NCBI RefSeq assembly: GCF_029227915.1
Contig: NC_079885.1
Location: 8,494,001-8,558,000, forward strand
Length of the DNA: 64,000 nucleotides
Source of the DNA: Hydractinia symbiolongicarpus
Lineage: Eukaryota > Cnidaria > Hydrozoa > Anthoathecata > Hydractiniidae
Direction of reading: 5' to 3'
Program-made: the position numbers and the translations under genes
The notes under the pieces: model-generated
Database searches by the model: none
What the model saw: the letters and a program-made list of their open reading frames with translations, nothing else
What the model was told of the DNA's origin: nothing
In this document: in pieces, positions 1 through 10,342 of the stretch
Position numbering within the stretch: the first letter of the stretch is position 1
How the letters are laid out: every line of letters begins with the position of its first letter

Positions 1-1493
1 TTTGAAATTTAAAAGCCACACATACCTTTTTTTTTACTGATTGTGTGTCCATGATGAAAAAAAAAACATATCTCTTCCTTACCAGAATGTTAAAACAACC
101 ATTTTGGAGAACGAACAAAACTTTCAGGATCAAGACGCGCGAAAATTATTAGTTACCAACCCTTTAGGGGTTTACCCGGAGGAAATAGACGTGGACGTCC
201 TTACTTTTGAAGCAATCTATTGGTTAAAATCTGGTTACTATTTAAAGACAATTTGAACTGCATGACTTTGTGTAAATATGAAGGTTGTTTTTTATGTATT
301 TTAGTATATTTAAGGTTTTATTTTTGTTTTTGTTTTTGTTTGGATATACATTTTGCAATACTGACATATACTAGCACCATAAATATGTTCTTTTTTTCTT
401 GAGCTATTTTTAAGTTCCGTGCGGTGGCGGCACACCAGACGAATGACAACTATATACCATTTTTTTCTAAGCAACGTAGAATTTTGGGTCATTGGTGCTT
501 TTAAGTTTTTTTTCCCAAGGCACAGATAATAATAATAATAAGCATACCCATAAATCTCATCTTGAGATAGGTAAGTATATGTAAGAAATATTCTTGAAAC
601 ACAAAGAATTAAAATCAAACATTAACAAAATTAATTAATTATCAAAATGTCAGGAAAAAGTTGGAATATAGAAAGTCAGGAAATGTCAGAAATTTTAGAT
701 TTAAATGGTCATACAGATCTATTTTAATTTTCCAACGTATTGCCAAGAAAGATCTCTTCTTATAGAGTTGGCATTAATATTTTTGCAGTTTGATTTATTA
801 ATATGCTTGTCATTCTCTATAACGCTTTAAGTTAAACCTCGGGAAAAAAAATGATGCTTGTATCAAATATACATTTTGTAGAATAATTCAGAGTGTTAAT
901 AGGTATGAGATTCCTGCCGAAAATAGCTGGAAAATGATGGAAATAGTCAACGTATATCAGGAAAATGTCAGCGATATTGACAAAATAAAGGTGTCAGTTT
1001 GAGTGGAACCATGTTTAGTTAATCACTTCAAGCTGATTACCAGTTGTATCGTTTTTCGAAGAATTTAAGTTTTGTGTTGCTGACAAAAAAACTCGTGTAC
1101 TTCTTGACTAAAATACTATAATATTCGGGAGAATGCTAGAAGTATAGATAAAAAAAAAATTTCAGGAACATTTCAGATCAAGAAGATCAAAACAAAACGT
1201 TACATAAGCAATACACACAATACAAATTGAATATAGACACACAAGTATAAACACTACTGCTGTTGCAGCAGAAGAACTGTGAAACTAAAGTTCGTGGATG
1301 GGCATTTTAATAAAATTACGGATTTAAAGATAAAATAGCTACTTTGTTTATATTCTGTCCAAAGTGAATTTTACACAAAATTTTCTGGCGCGGAATTTAA
1401 TTTTGCTAATGCCAAGCAAATTTACAAACAGTAATTCCCCTTTTTTTCTTCTGCTGTCTTATCTGACCTTCATGTAACGTAAAGGCATGATAC

Positions 1494-1824
1494 AACGTCT
1501 AAAAATCAATTTAGGTGGTTTTGAGTTTAGTCTTGTTGAGTAGAAAATGTGCATACAAAGAAAGACAAGAAAAAGTTTTAAAAAATAGATGTTGATTTTG
1601 GTAAACTGGAATTCAAAGCTACTTTCTTTGACTTGGTATTAAATATTATTTTGATCGTTTTCTGCATGTTATATTTCGTCTTACTTTTTGCACGCACGCC
1701 TCAAGATAAATATTTTAAAACTTACCCGTTACACCGTCTAAAAATCGATTTGGGTGGTTTTAAGTTTAAAGTCTTGTTATTAAATAGAAAATGTGCATAC
1801 AAAGAAAAGACAAGAAAAAGTTTT
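1494..1824. repeat. Diverged direct repeat, about 85-95 bp, two copies
   Basis: A segment starting near 1494 (cgtctaaaaatcaatttagg) recurs near 1732 (cgtctaaaaatcgatttggg). Both run on through a stretch ending in acaagaaaaagtttt. The copies differ by substitutions and small indels and are separated by unrelated sequence. The second copy falls in a 71-aa open frame (1633-1848) that I regard as incidental. Confidence 0.7.
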
Positions 1825-1827
1825 ATT
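1822..1827 (-). terminator. Poly(A) signal of SAXO4 copy a
   Basis: AATAAA on the minus strand, about 47 bp beyond the TAA stop of SAXO4 copy a. Its position is what a canonical cleavage signal should have. Confidence 0.55.
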
Positions 1828-1873
1828 GTTTCAATAATCTATTCGTAAATTGAGGAGAATACTTCTTAAAATT

Positions 1874-3779
1874 TTAAAAACGAGATACACTGGTTTTAGC
1901 AGCCTCATTCTGAACATAGTACGGGTCACGTGCTGCGATACTTCTTGCAACGTAAGGATGTAATTGTCGCGTAGTCGCACCACGTTCACTATGGACTTTC
2001 GTGCTCTTCGTGAATCCGTTACTTAGTTGAGGCAACAGACAGTTACTCTTTTTTAAAATGGCGCTTGTTGTTGGATTCTTATCATAAAATCGGAGCTTAT
2101 AGTGTGTGTCAAATCGATCAGGTAAATCGGGCTGGTCAACAAATTGACAATTATTCTCTGTGAACCCGCTTTCTTCTTTTCGTCCTAACACCATCGTATT
2201 TCTCTCTTCGTTAACAGAGTTCATCTGCAAGCCCTGAAATGTAGCTCGGGTTGTGCTTGGGTATTTGCTCGCATAAATCATATTAAGATATTCTGCAGGG
2301 TCATTTTTCTTTATAATTCTATGCCGCGACGGATGTAAGTCATCGAGTTTAGTGTAGGTCTCGTTTGCGCATTCAATATAGGCCGGATTAGCCTTGATCT
2401 CACGTGAATAGCCTGTATCCCTCTCAGCTCTTTTTGACAAAATTTTGAATGATTCTTTCCCATTAACATATTTGCAAGGCTGAAAAGATTTCTTCATGAC
2501 TGAATAGCCTGTTGGTCTCCAGTTATGCTTGACAGACTGGGAACCATCGAAACATTCTGTTGGACGATATGTTATTGGCTCGTGATTGTACGCATGCGTG
2601 AACCCTGAACCTTCTTTAGGTCCTACACTCTTTTTCGATGTATCCATTCTTTGATTTGTTTGACCAACAAACCGAGCATCGTTTTCAGTTGACAAAAAAG
2701 CCGGTCCAAAATAATCATTTTCCTGTTCAATTGGGTCTTTGTTTTTGACGTGGTAGAGCAAAGAGCGAGGTGCTTTTGTGTTTTTACTATTAGTAGGGTC
2801 GTAACAAGCATTTCGTACTCTTTCGAAAGACGGTAACGTTTTCGGCACATTTCTAACAAAACCACTCTTAAAAACATTCCTATGGTTTGGGAAGTCGACA
2901 TTACCAGATGATTCAGGGGAATTGAAATGAAGTTTATTCGATGACGTGTAGTTTTCTGCCAGCGTATTTCTAAAGTAGGAGAGACAAACGTTGCAACAGT
3001 AGAGCAGGATTCGCACGTAAAATTATAATGTATTTTTCTGACAAACACCGCCCTGAAAAATGCCCTATAATAAACACCCTAGTTATCAGCTAAGTATATA
3101 ACAAACGCCACTCTCAAATATGAATGTAGCTTTTGTTACAAAAATAGGATTTCTTGCATAGAGGTCGTTTTAGAATATAAAGGTGAAGGAAATGATAAGA
3201 AAGGCACATATATTGAAATACAAAACGATAAATTATTTACAAGGTGCGCCGTTACACACCGTCCTGTTGTTTACTGCTTGGTATCCTAAAATCATGGTTT
3301 TAATTAAAAAAAAAAAAAAAAACCCTTGAATTTTCGCTCGTCTTTGTTTTTGAAATAAACGCTTTTTCTTAATAAACGACACCCATGTCGAAGTGTTTAT
3401 CACAAGAGGTATTTCTAAGTCTAGTTCTAAGTTCCACTACTCCCTACTCGTTCCATCATCTTTGCAGCACTTGGGAAGCAAATGTGCTGGTTAACTTATG
3501 CTACATTGAACTATTGTTTTCAGTCTTATCAATTAATTTTTCCAGAAACACTCACCCCATTTCCGGATTATCTATTTCATCGAGCTTTCTGTTATAGTAA
3601 ATTCCAGGCCTAAAATTACTCTTGTACCCAGTCCCGACAGATTTACCAGGTTTTGGTGAAAAGTCTTCCATGCCATGGTTTATTGAATATTCGGTCACGT
3701 AGAAACGGGTATGGTTGTAATCTGGACCATTAGATGTCAGCAAATGTTTCGATGCTGGTCCGAAAGGTAGCGGACCCAT
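1874..3779 (-). CDS. SAXO4: SAXO4/PPP1R32-like axonemal microtubule protein, copy a (2 coding exons)
   Basis: Coding exons, both minus: 3556-3779 and 1874-2969 (439 aa). Exon 1 ends ATG GG before gtgagt. Exon 2 follows a tag acceptor with one base that completes Gly (phase 2). The start GPLPFGP, then KFY-like YVTEY, GTGYKSNFRPG and LDEIDNP match the N-terminus of vertebrate SAXO4 (PPP1R32, about 425 aa), as far as I recall it. The C-terminus LHPYVARSIAARDPYY matches the family's conserved end. Known vertebrate members associate with ciliary axonemal microtubules and PP1; that role here is inference. Two introns present in the upstream paralogue (6344-10342) are missing from its second exon. 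It is divergently paired with the small gene at 3943, and a poly(A) signal lies at 1822-1827. Confidence 0.88.
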
Positions 3780-3942
3780 CCTTTCACGTTATGAATGACA
3801 GTTTGATCAAATTATGTATTTGACGTCATATTCTCTTTGACGTCATATTTCTTATATGACGTTACATATTTTATCCAACACATTTTTTCGATGCTACTTC
3901 ATAGATAAGTGGTTAACCTAAAGTCGCTTAGCTTTTTGAAAT
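3780..3942. promoter_or_regulatory. Divergent promoter with three CRE-like sites
   Basis: The 163-bp gap between the ATG of SAXO4 copy a (minus) and that of the small plus-strand gene at 3943. It holds two perfect CRE palindromes TGACGTCA at 3821-3828 and 3838-3845 and a near match TGACGTTA at 3857-3864. The starts are 17 and 19 bp apart. CREB/ATF/CREM-class bZIP proteins bind this motif. No clear RFX X-box was seen. Function as a shared promoter is inferred from position and motif density. Confidence 0.6.
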
Positions 3943-4248
3943 ATGGAATCTTGCAAAATATCAAAGTTTTCACCGTATCATCCTGTCATCCCGAAATTAT
4001 ACACCCCGGCGTGGAAACTTGACATGAAAAATCGTGACCGGATTGTTGAGAATTGCAAGTTGGCAAATCTACCATATCAACCAAATGAAGCTGCGCTGTA
4101 CTTGGAAAAACGAGTGCGATTGGATGATTTTGAACCAAGGGAGAGCATGAATTTAAAAAATCACCAAACAAGAGAACAGTTGTTACATCCGACTTTGGAT
4201 TCAGCATTGTCAAAATATCGGAGTCGTTTGATGTTTCGTTCTGCATGA
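3943..4248 (+). CDS. Small conserved-looking protein, 101 aa, head to head with SAXO4 copy a
   Basis: A single uninterrupted frame from ATG 3943 to TGA 4246-4248. The product is polar and basic with several tyrosine/proline-rich turns (SPYHPVIPKLYTPAWKLD) and a charged C-terminal half. No signal peptide or membrane segment is visible. I do not recognise the family. The composition and the shared CRE-bearing promoter with an axonemal gene suggest a ciliary or sperm microtubule inner protein, but that is inference. It could also be the 5' exon of a longer spliced gene, although the stop follows directly. An opposing 94-aa frame at 3986-4270 is treated as a shadow. Confidence 0.55.
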   Translation: MESCKISKFSPYHPVIPKLYTPAWKLDMKNRDRIVENCKLANLPYQPNEAALYLEKRVRLDDFEPRESMNLKNHQTREQLLHPTLDSALSKYRSRLMFRSA

Positions 4249-6343
4249 CTTTCCTCTGAAAGTAATACATTTATATACTTGCAAACATGTTGCCTATGGT
4301 TCTAAGGAAGAAACTTTCGTGAATTCGGAACATTTTCCCGCTAAACACATAGGTGATAATTGTTATTTATTCAAGGAGGTCTGGAAATAGCGCGGCCAGC
4401 GCGCGTGAAGTTGCCAACAAATTGGTTTGATTAAAAAATTTAGTTATGGCTTAATTTATGAAAACTAAAGCAGAATAATTTCAAAAATTATAATAGCAAT
4501 ATACAGATAAAAGTAATGTATAAAACAAAACCTCGAAAAACGAATTTCGTAATCGCTAAAGTTTCTTCCTTTAAAGTTGTTGTCCCTTTTAAAGAACTGG
4601 AGCAACTTCCAATAGTTTTATGACTATTCGACTTTTGGTTTTTGTATCCTTAAAAATAAAACAAGATGAATTTTCGTACTTTTATTTCTTAAGCAAAGCA
4701 ATGGTTTTTATTTTTCACATATACACGTGTAGTGACACATTGTCAACCTCGTCCAAAGGGTTTTTTCTCTTTCTGACAGCTTTTCTCGGACGGCTTTTCT
4801 CAGAAGCAACAAATTGTTACTTAAGTTTCTGCATTTTACAGACTTGACTGTTGTTTATGACTTGTTGACTACTTTTAGATCTAAGTTAAATCTAAGAATA
4901 TAAACTAAAAGAATTTTTTTACATTTCCGCGGAATAAAATTTAGCGATTTAAGACTTTTTATGGTTTTTCTTTTGGTGAAGATAAGTCCAAAACCCTTTT
5001 AAAAGATAATTCGTAGAATTTAATTTTGCGCATATGAAAAAAAACGGTCATTTACAAGCTTAGTTAAAACACTTTTCTATTCGACTGCTTTTTCCGATAT
5101 AGCACAACAAGCTAACGAGCTTTTTTGTTAGCGTGTTTACACAAACTCTGTAATGACTGGTGCACCGATTTAGATTGAAGTTTAATTTTATTCACATTTT
5201 CCGCATTAAACTCTCAAAATAAGTCAAATCTCAGAAATATTTCTATTTTTTATACTTCCTATAATTTTTTTACTAACTTACTGCGAGCTCTCTGTTGCTT
5301 CGTGTTTACAACCTTATAACCTCGTACAGTTGTAGAATTGATTATAATTTACCTCTGGATACAAACCAAATAGAGGTCTTTTAAGCTGGCTAAAATCTAC
5401 GGTTTGACATGTGAAAGTAAACATGTGGAAAAATCTCTCTGAGCACCAGGTGAAAAACTAGCTTTAAAAACCGCAACAGGGTTTCCAGGGTTTATAGGAG
5501 AACGTAGTAGAATTTTAACTGTTTCTATCGCAATTTTGTGATTAGAGAGGAAAACACTGACAAGAATTTAGGGGGATTTTAATCAGTAAAAGTGTAACTT
5601 AGAAACACAAGAACCAAAAAAAATCAAAAGGATTAAACAAGACAAATTGGATTCTGATCAAAGCTCATTTTGGCATTAGCTGATATAAGTATTTTGGACA
5701 TTATTTTTCAAGTGCAGCGATTGTGGATTGATCTTTACTCGTAAAATATTTTGTGACGGCATTGACAGAAAAATAATTTATTAACTAAATTCTACATAAG
5801 TCTTGACATAAAAGCAATATCAAAGCTACCAAAAATCATATTTAAACTAATATCCATTGGTCTAATAGAGAATTTCTTTGAGCGATTAAAGGATGGAAAG
5901 CATGTAATTTATATATTAATAATTTCTATACATAAACAAATATAACCCAAGAATAATCTACAAATGAGTCACGCGATATATTTAAATATGAGCTATCTTA
6001 CAGAGATTAAAATATGTGAAAATATTGTTATTGTTCACTATCTCACTCAGTAGCAACATCAGCAAGTTCGAACTTGCTGATTCTTTAGATTATCAGATAC
6101 GACATGTTCAAAGCCATGTCAATCGAACACAGCAGTGTATTTTTGAATAAACGCCCGGGCGTTTTATAGGAAAGGTATCATTTTAGGGATGCGTTTATTC
6201 GAGAGGGGCGTTAATCCAAGGTGTTATTTTGTGGAGGTATTTCGTATATCGCGTATATTCGAAACAAAACGATAACCGAAGGTTTTAACGCAGAAATGCT
6301 GCACCACGTGCCGAAGCAGAAATTAGTTGATTGATCATGACAG
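4249..6343. other. Intergenic between the two SAXO4 copies
   Basis: AT-rich, with no convincing coding frame. Short repeat-like fragments occur, for example a GC-rich palindrome (cgcccgggcg) within aataaacg/cgtttatt-type sequence at about 6145-6200. A minus-strand AATAAA at 6194-6199 may serve SAXO4 copy b, which stops at 6344. Confidence 0.6.
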
Positions 6344-9300
6344 TTAAGCTGTAATCAAGCTTTTCTTTTTATGATCGTAAATCTTCTCCGCATAAAATGG
6401 ATCTCTCGCTTTTAAACTGCGGTTAACATACGGGTGAAGTTCTTGAAAGTAACGTTGTTTTTCGATTGTTTCACCAAACGCGTTTAAATGTAATTTCTCA
6501 CTTTTAGTGTAGCCATCTTCTTTAGGCTCGCCCACGTGATCATCGCGTACTTTATCATAACTTATTGGGAAATATTTATTCTTGTCGTAGTAACCATTTT
6601 CGTAGATGGTGTTGAAGTCGTCTCCGCTGCGAGGTTTTTGTGTATAACATTTATTATTTTCAGTATAACCCGTGTCTTCTTTTTCGCCGATTGTGAGTTT
6701 TCCGAGATTATCAGCTAGGTTTGGTTCGTGAAGTTGTTTACCTCGATATAAAGCTCCACTTACACTAGTAAACAAAAAATAAGCAACGGTGTTAGATAAA
6801 CACGGTGAAATATATTCTGAAACGTAAACTGTTTTTGACGCGTAAAAAGATTGCGATTACAAAGCAACTGGTTGTAAAGTGTGGGGGCGAATTACGCGAG
6901 AGAGTTCCCGCGAAAATGTTTGGAAAACACGCTATTGGCAGAATAAGAGAAAATTGATTCTCGCGAAATTCTTTTTTCTTCTGATTTACATAGCATTATA
7001 TATCACAGATATGTGAGTCTTAACTTCAGCATTGTTTATATTTCATAACAGCGCTTGAAAAAGGTATGAAGTGGGACATCAAAATTTTTTTGTTTTGTAA
7101 AATTTAATTCTGGCGACGTATTATGTCAACTTCAAATTAATTTCTGTAAGATACTAACTGTAACGTAATAACGGAGTGTAAACAAACAACATATATGTCT
7201 CTCTCTAGAATAACTAGGCTACTAAATCCTAAAAATTAGAACCAACTGAAAAAATAACGCTAGTCCTGAGAATAAATTTTTGGATTAACAGAACACTACA
7301 ATCATGGTCACAAATTATGAGATAAACTGACATTTGCACAAATCTCCCCCACCCCCTCCCCCTATCTCCATGTTGTGGTCCAAAAAAGCCCCTGTCTGGG
7401 TAGATAAATCACTCTCCAATATTGATACAAGGGGGAAGGGGAGAGAAAGCCACCTGACATGTCTCAATATATATTGACCATGATTGTACATATTTTTGGC
7501 GACCTTTTATGAAAATAAAAACTTTTCACTTTGTTTTCTTTAATACTTCAGCTTTCTAATTCACGTCAGCACGCGACAATTACCGACGCGAATGCCGACG
7601 TGACGTATTAAGTAAGCAGGAATCATAAAGATCATAAAGATCCTTTAAATGTCACTGTGGTGACACTTGTCTGTATTGCCTACTCAAAATCTTGTCACGC
7701 AACCACTACTTAAAATATACGAAAACTTTCTAAAAGACCACCAAACGAAATGAGATACAACAATTTCACCTACCTTGGAAATTGACTTGGATACATCAAG
7801 TTAATGTATTCGGCAGGATTCGACTTTTTAATTGCTCCAATTGCGTCAGGATTTTTTAGATCTTCAAGATTTGTATATACCTGAATTAAAAATTTGTGAA
7901 ATAATTTTAAAAACTCCATAACGAATGTCGTCTGCATTGATTTTATGTATACTTTGTTATTTCAAGCAATATTTCTAGTGTTACTCAAATTAGTTACTAC
8001 CTCAGGGTGGTCAAGCCTTTAAAATTTATACAATTTAAGGTTTTAAAAGAATTTAAGTGGTTTGGGCGTCAAATTTTAGTAAAAATCTGAAAAACCAAGA
8101 AAAACCAACAATTTTAGAAGGAAATAAATACTTATATTTCTTAACACTTTCTACATAAAAACTTTCTCAAAACAAAAGAATATTATAAATAAAAAAAAAT
8201 CATGTCAGGATAAAATCGTGTTAGGATAGCTTTCGGAGGAAGTAAATACTTTAGGTCCAAATCTTAGGTTACTTAGGTTAGTTAAGGAGGATCTTTTTTT
8301 TAGGTTATTTAAAAGATTTTAACAGACCGGATCAGACCACCCTGCATTTGTCAGACAAAATTGTGGGTTAAGGAATTTTTTATTTTATTTCTAGGATAGA
8401 CATTTGATTATTCATTAAACTAAAAATTCCTTTTTTTAAAGTTTTAGATGTACGATATAAAAACTAGCATTTAAAAGTAACAAATAACCCATCAATTGAA
8501 ACATACCTGGTTCTTATTAGCAGTGTGAGCTGCAGTTGGTCTAATATATCTCGTGAAACCATTCTCTCGGTCCGCATTTGGAAGAATGCCTTGCAACTTT
8601 TCAGATCCATCCGGATTTTGAAAACCCTTGTAGTCTCTTCTCATTACGCTGCTTCCAGTTGGTCGCCACCATGGCGGGAGCATCCCATCATGACATTCAT
8701 CTGGTCGGAATGTCACAGGCTCCAAGTTTTTAGACCTTGTAAATCCAGAGTCTTCTTTAGGACCAACAGTTTTTGAAGCGGTATCAACAATTTGATCTTT
8801 TTTAACGAATTGGGAATGATTCTCCGTAGAAAAAAATGCAGGCCCATTGTTATTGTTTTCTTTCTCGATTGGACATTTATTACCAAGCGTGTGTAATATT
8901 GGAGGCTTCGTACGCAGTGAATTGGATTCCGGATTAGCAAAAACAGAGTGTGCTTCTCTATATGAAGGAACAGTGCGATGTTGGTCTTTTACAAAACCAT
9001 TGGAAAGAATTGAAACATGGCTTGGCAATTCATCTTTGCCATTACTTCCTTTTGAAGGTTGGTAATGTTTATGTGTTAATGATTGGTAGTTACCACTGAC
9101 AATGCGGCTAAAAATTATTATGATAGGCATAAATATAAATATTAACAGTATATAGTTTTTTTTGTGCCTTTTACTTTAGTGAATTGTAGACCAAATTTTT
9201 GGGTGCAGAATTTTTTTACTAAAACACCTATTTTTTTTCCATAATAATTTTGATGAAGACTCTATGCAAAAATAAGTTGACCTAATGGTCAAACATCATA

Positions 9301-10342
9301 CATGACCGTAAACAATAAAACAATGAAATTTTTAGACAAACATGAAAGCATTATCTACGGTTAATTTAGGGTAGTTAAGGCTTTTTGCCTAGCAGCATAA
9401 TTTGTCTCAAAAATGAAATTAACTGAAATTTGTAAATAATCATCTTTTCTCAGGTTATAGTTCACCTATAAAAATGAAACAAATAAATTTTAAGAAAATG
9501 TAAAAAAACATATTTTAGCTAGTTTTAAAACCAGAGTTTTAACACATGTGGGACTAAATAAAATTGGTAGACAATGATCTGATTTTAGTCCATTTATAGA
9601 AAAATGTAATGGTACTTTTGAAGACTTGAAAAACACCTAAAAAACCTAATTTGGGTCCAAATTCAGTTAATTTTGCCTAAATTGCCACCATTATGATTTT
9701 ATTTGTTAATCCAACAACGTCAATTTCTAGCATTTATTAATAAGTAACTTTGTGCAAAACTTTTGAAAAAAATAACGGGTGCGTCCAGAGAGAAACTGTG
9801 ACGTACATACAGACAGACCCTAATCCAGGTATGTGGTATATCTTTCAGGTTTCGAATTTTGAGGATATATTCAAATTGATCTTTTTAACAAGATTAACTG
9901 AATTAATTTTTATAAGAAAAACAGAAAGTTGAAAAATTGAATTTGAATTTTTTATTTTTCCTACAACTATTTGCTTTTAGAATTTAGAATTTTTTTTGTC
10001 CATAGGTTTCCTCATATCTTTGTTCCAAACGTATATATAAATAAAAAAATCACAAAATTTCACATAAAATTATATTGATGTTTTCTCTAAGTACCAATAC
10101 AAAAACTAAATATCCTACCCCATGACTGGATTGTCAAGCTCATCTAATTTACGACTATAATAAACACCTGGTCGGAAATTACTTTTGTATCCTGTGCCAA
10201 CATGGTGACCATAGCGTGGTTGAAATCCATCACGGCCAGTCTTACTAGAGTACTCTGTTATATAAAACTTCATAATGTTGTTGTCAGGTCCATAGCTTGC
10301 ACCAACATGTTTGTTGAGTCGTCCAATTGGTAGTGGTCCCAT
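6344..10342 (-). CDS. SAXO4: SAXO4/PPP1R32-like axonemal microtubule protein, copy b (4 coding exons)
   Basis: Coding exons, all minus: 10119-10342, 8507-9107, 7774-7880, 6344-6764 (1,353 nt, 450 aa). Junction phases are 2, 0 and 2, and each has GT/AG. The protein opens MGPLPIGRLNKH, carries HVGTGYKSNFRPGVYY, then VGPKEDSGFT, then EKEDTGYTENN, and ends LHPYVNRSLKARDPFY. This parallels copy a throughout and human SAXO4 as recalled. The ATG at 10342 was chosen because upstream in-frame codons (to 10468) do not match the family start. Intron 1 is in the same place and phase as in copy a; introns 2 and 3 are unique to this copy. Intron 3 contains a Tc1-type MITE. Vertebrate relatives are ciliary microtubule and PP1 partners. 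Confidence 0.88.
7299..7486. mobile_element. Tc1/mariner-type MITE, 188 bp
   Basis: Perfect terminal inverted repeats CAATCATGGTCA (7299-7310) and TGACCATGATTG (7475-7486), flanked by TA on both sides (7297-7298 and 7487-7488). This is the target duplication expected for Tc1/mariner transposition. The interior has no ORF and includes a C-rich stretch partly complementary to a G-rich one. It lies in intron 3 of SAXO4 copy b. Confidence 0.8.

Larger units (their letters stand above)
1..1873. other. Intergenic; possible terminal exon at left edge
   Basis: No confident gene. A plus-strand open stretch ends with TGA at 254-256. After an acceptor-like ctttcag near 121-128 it could encode about 42 residues (from DQDARKLL to YYLKTI). 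That segment is richer in GC and more protein-like than its surroundings, so it may be the last exon of a gene lying to the left, but I do not recognise it. The rest is AT-rich sequence with a short direct repeat (separate entry). Confidence 0.3.

Noticed and set aside
310-618. 102-aa minus frame with Tyr run
   Set aside because: Driven by an ATAATA simple repeat; not protein-like.
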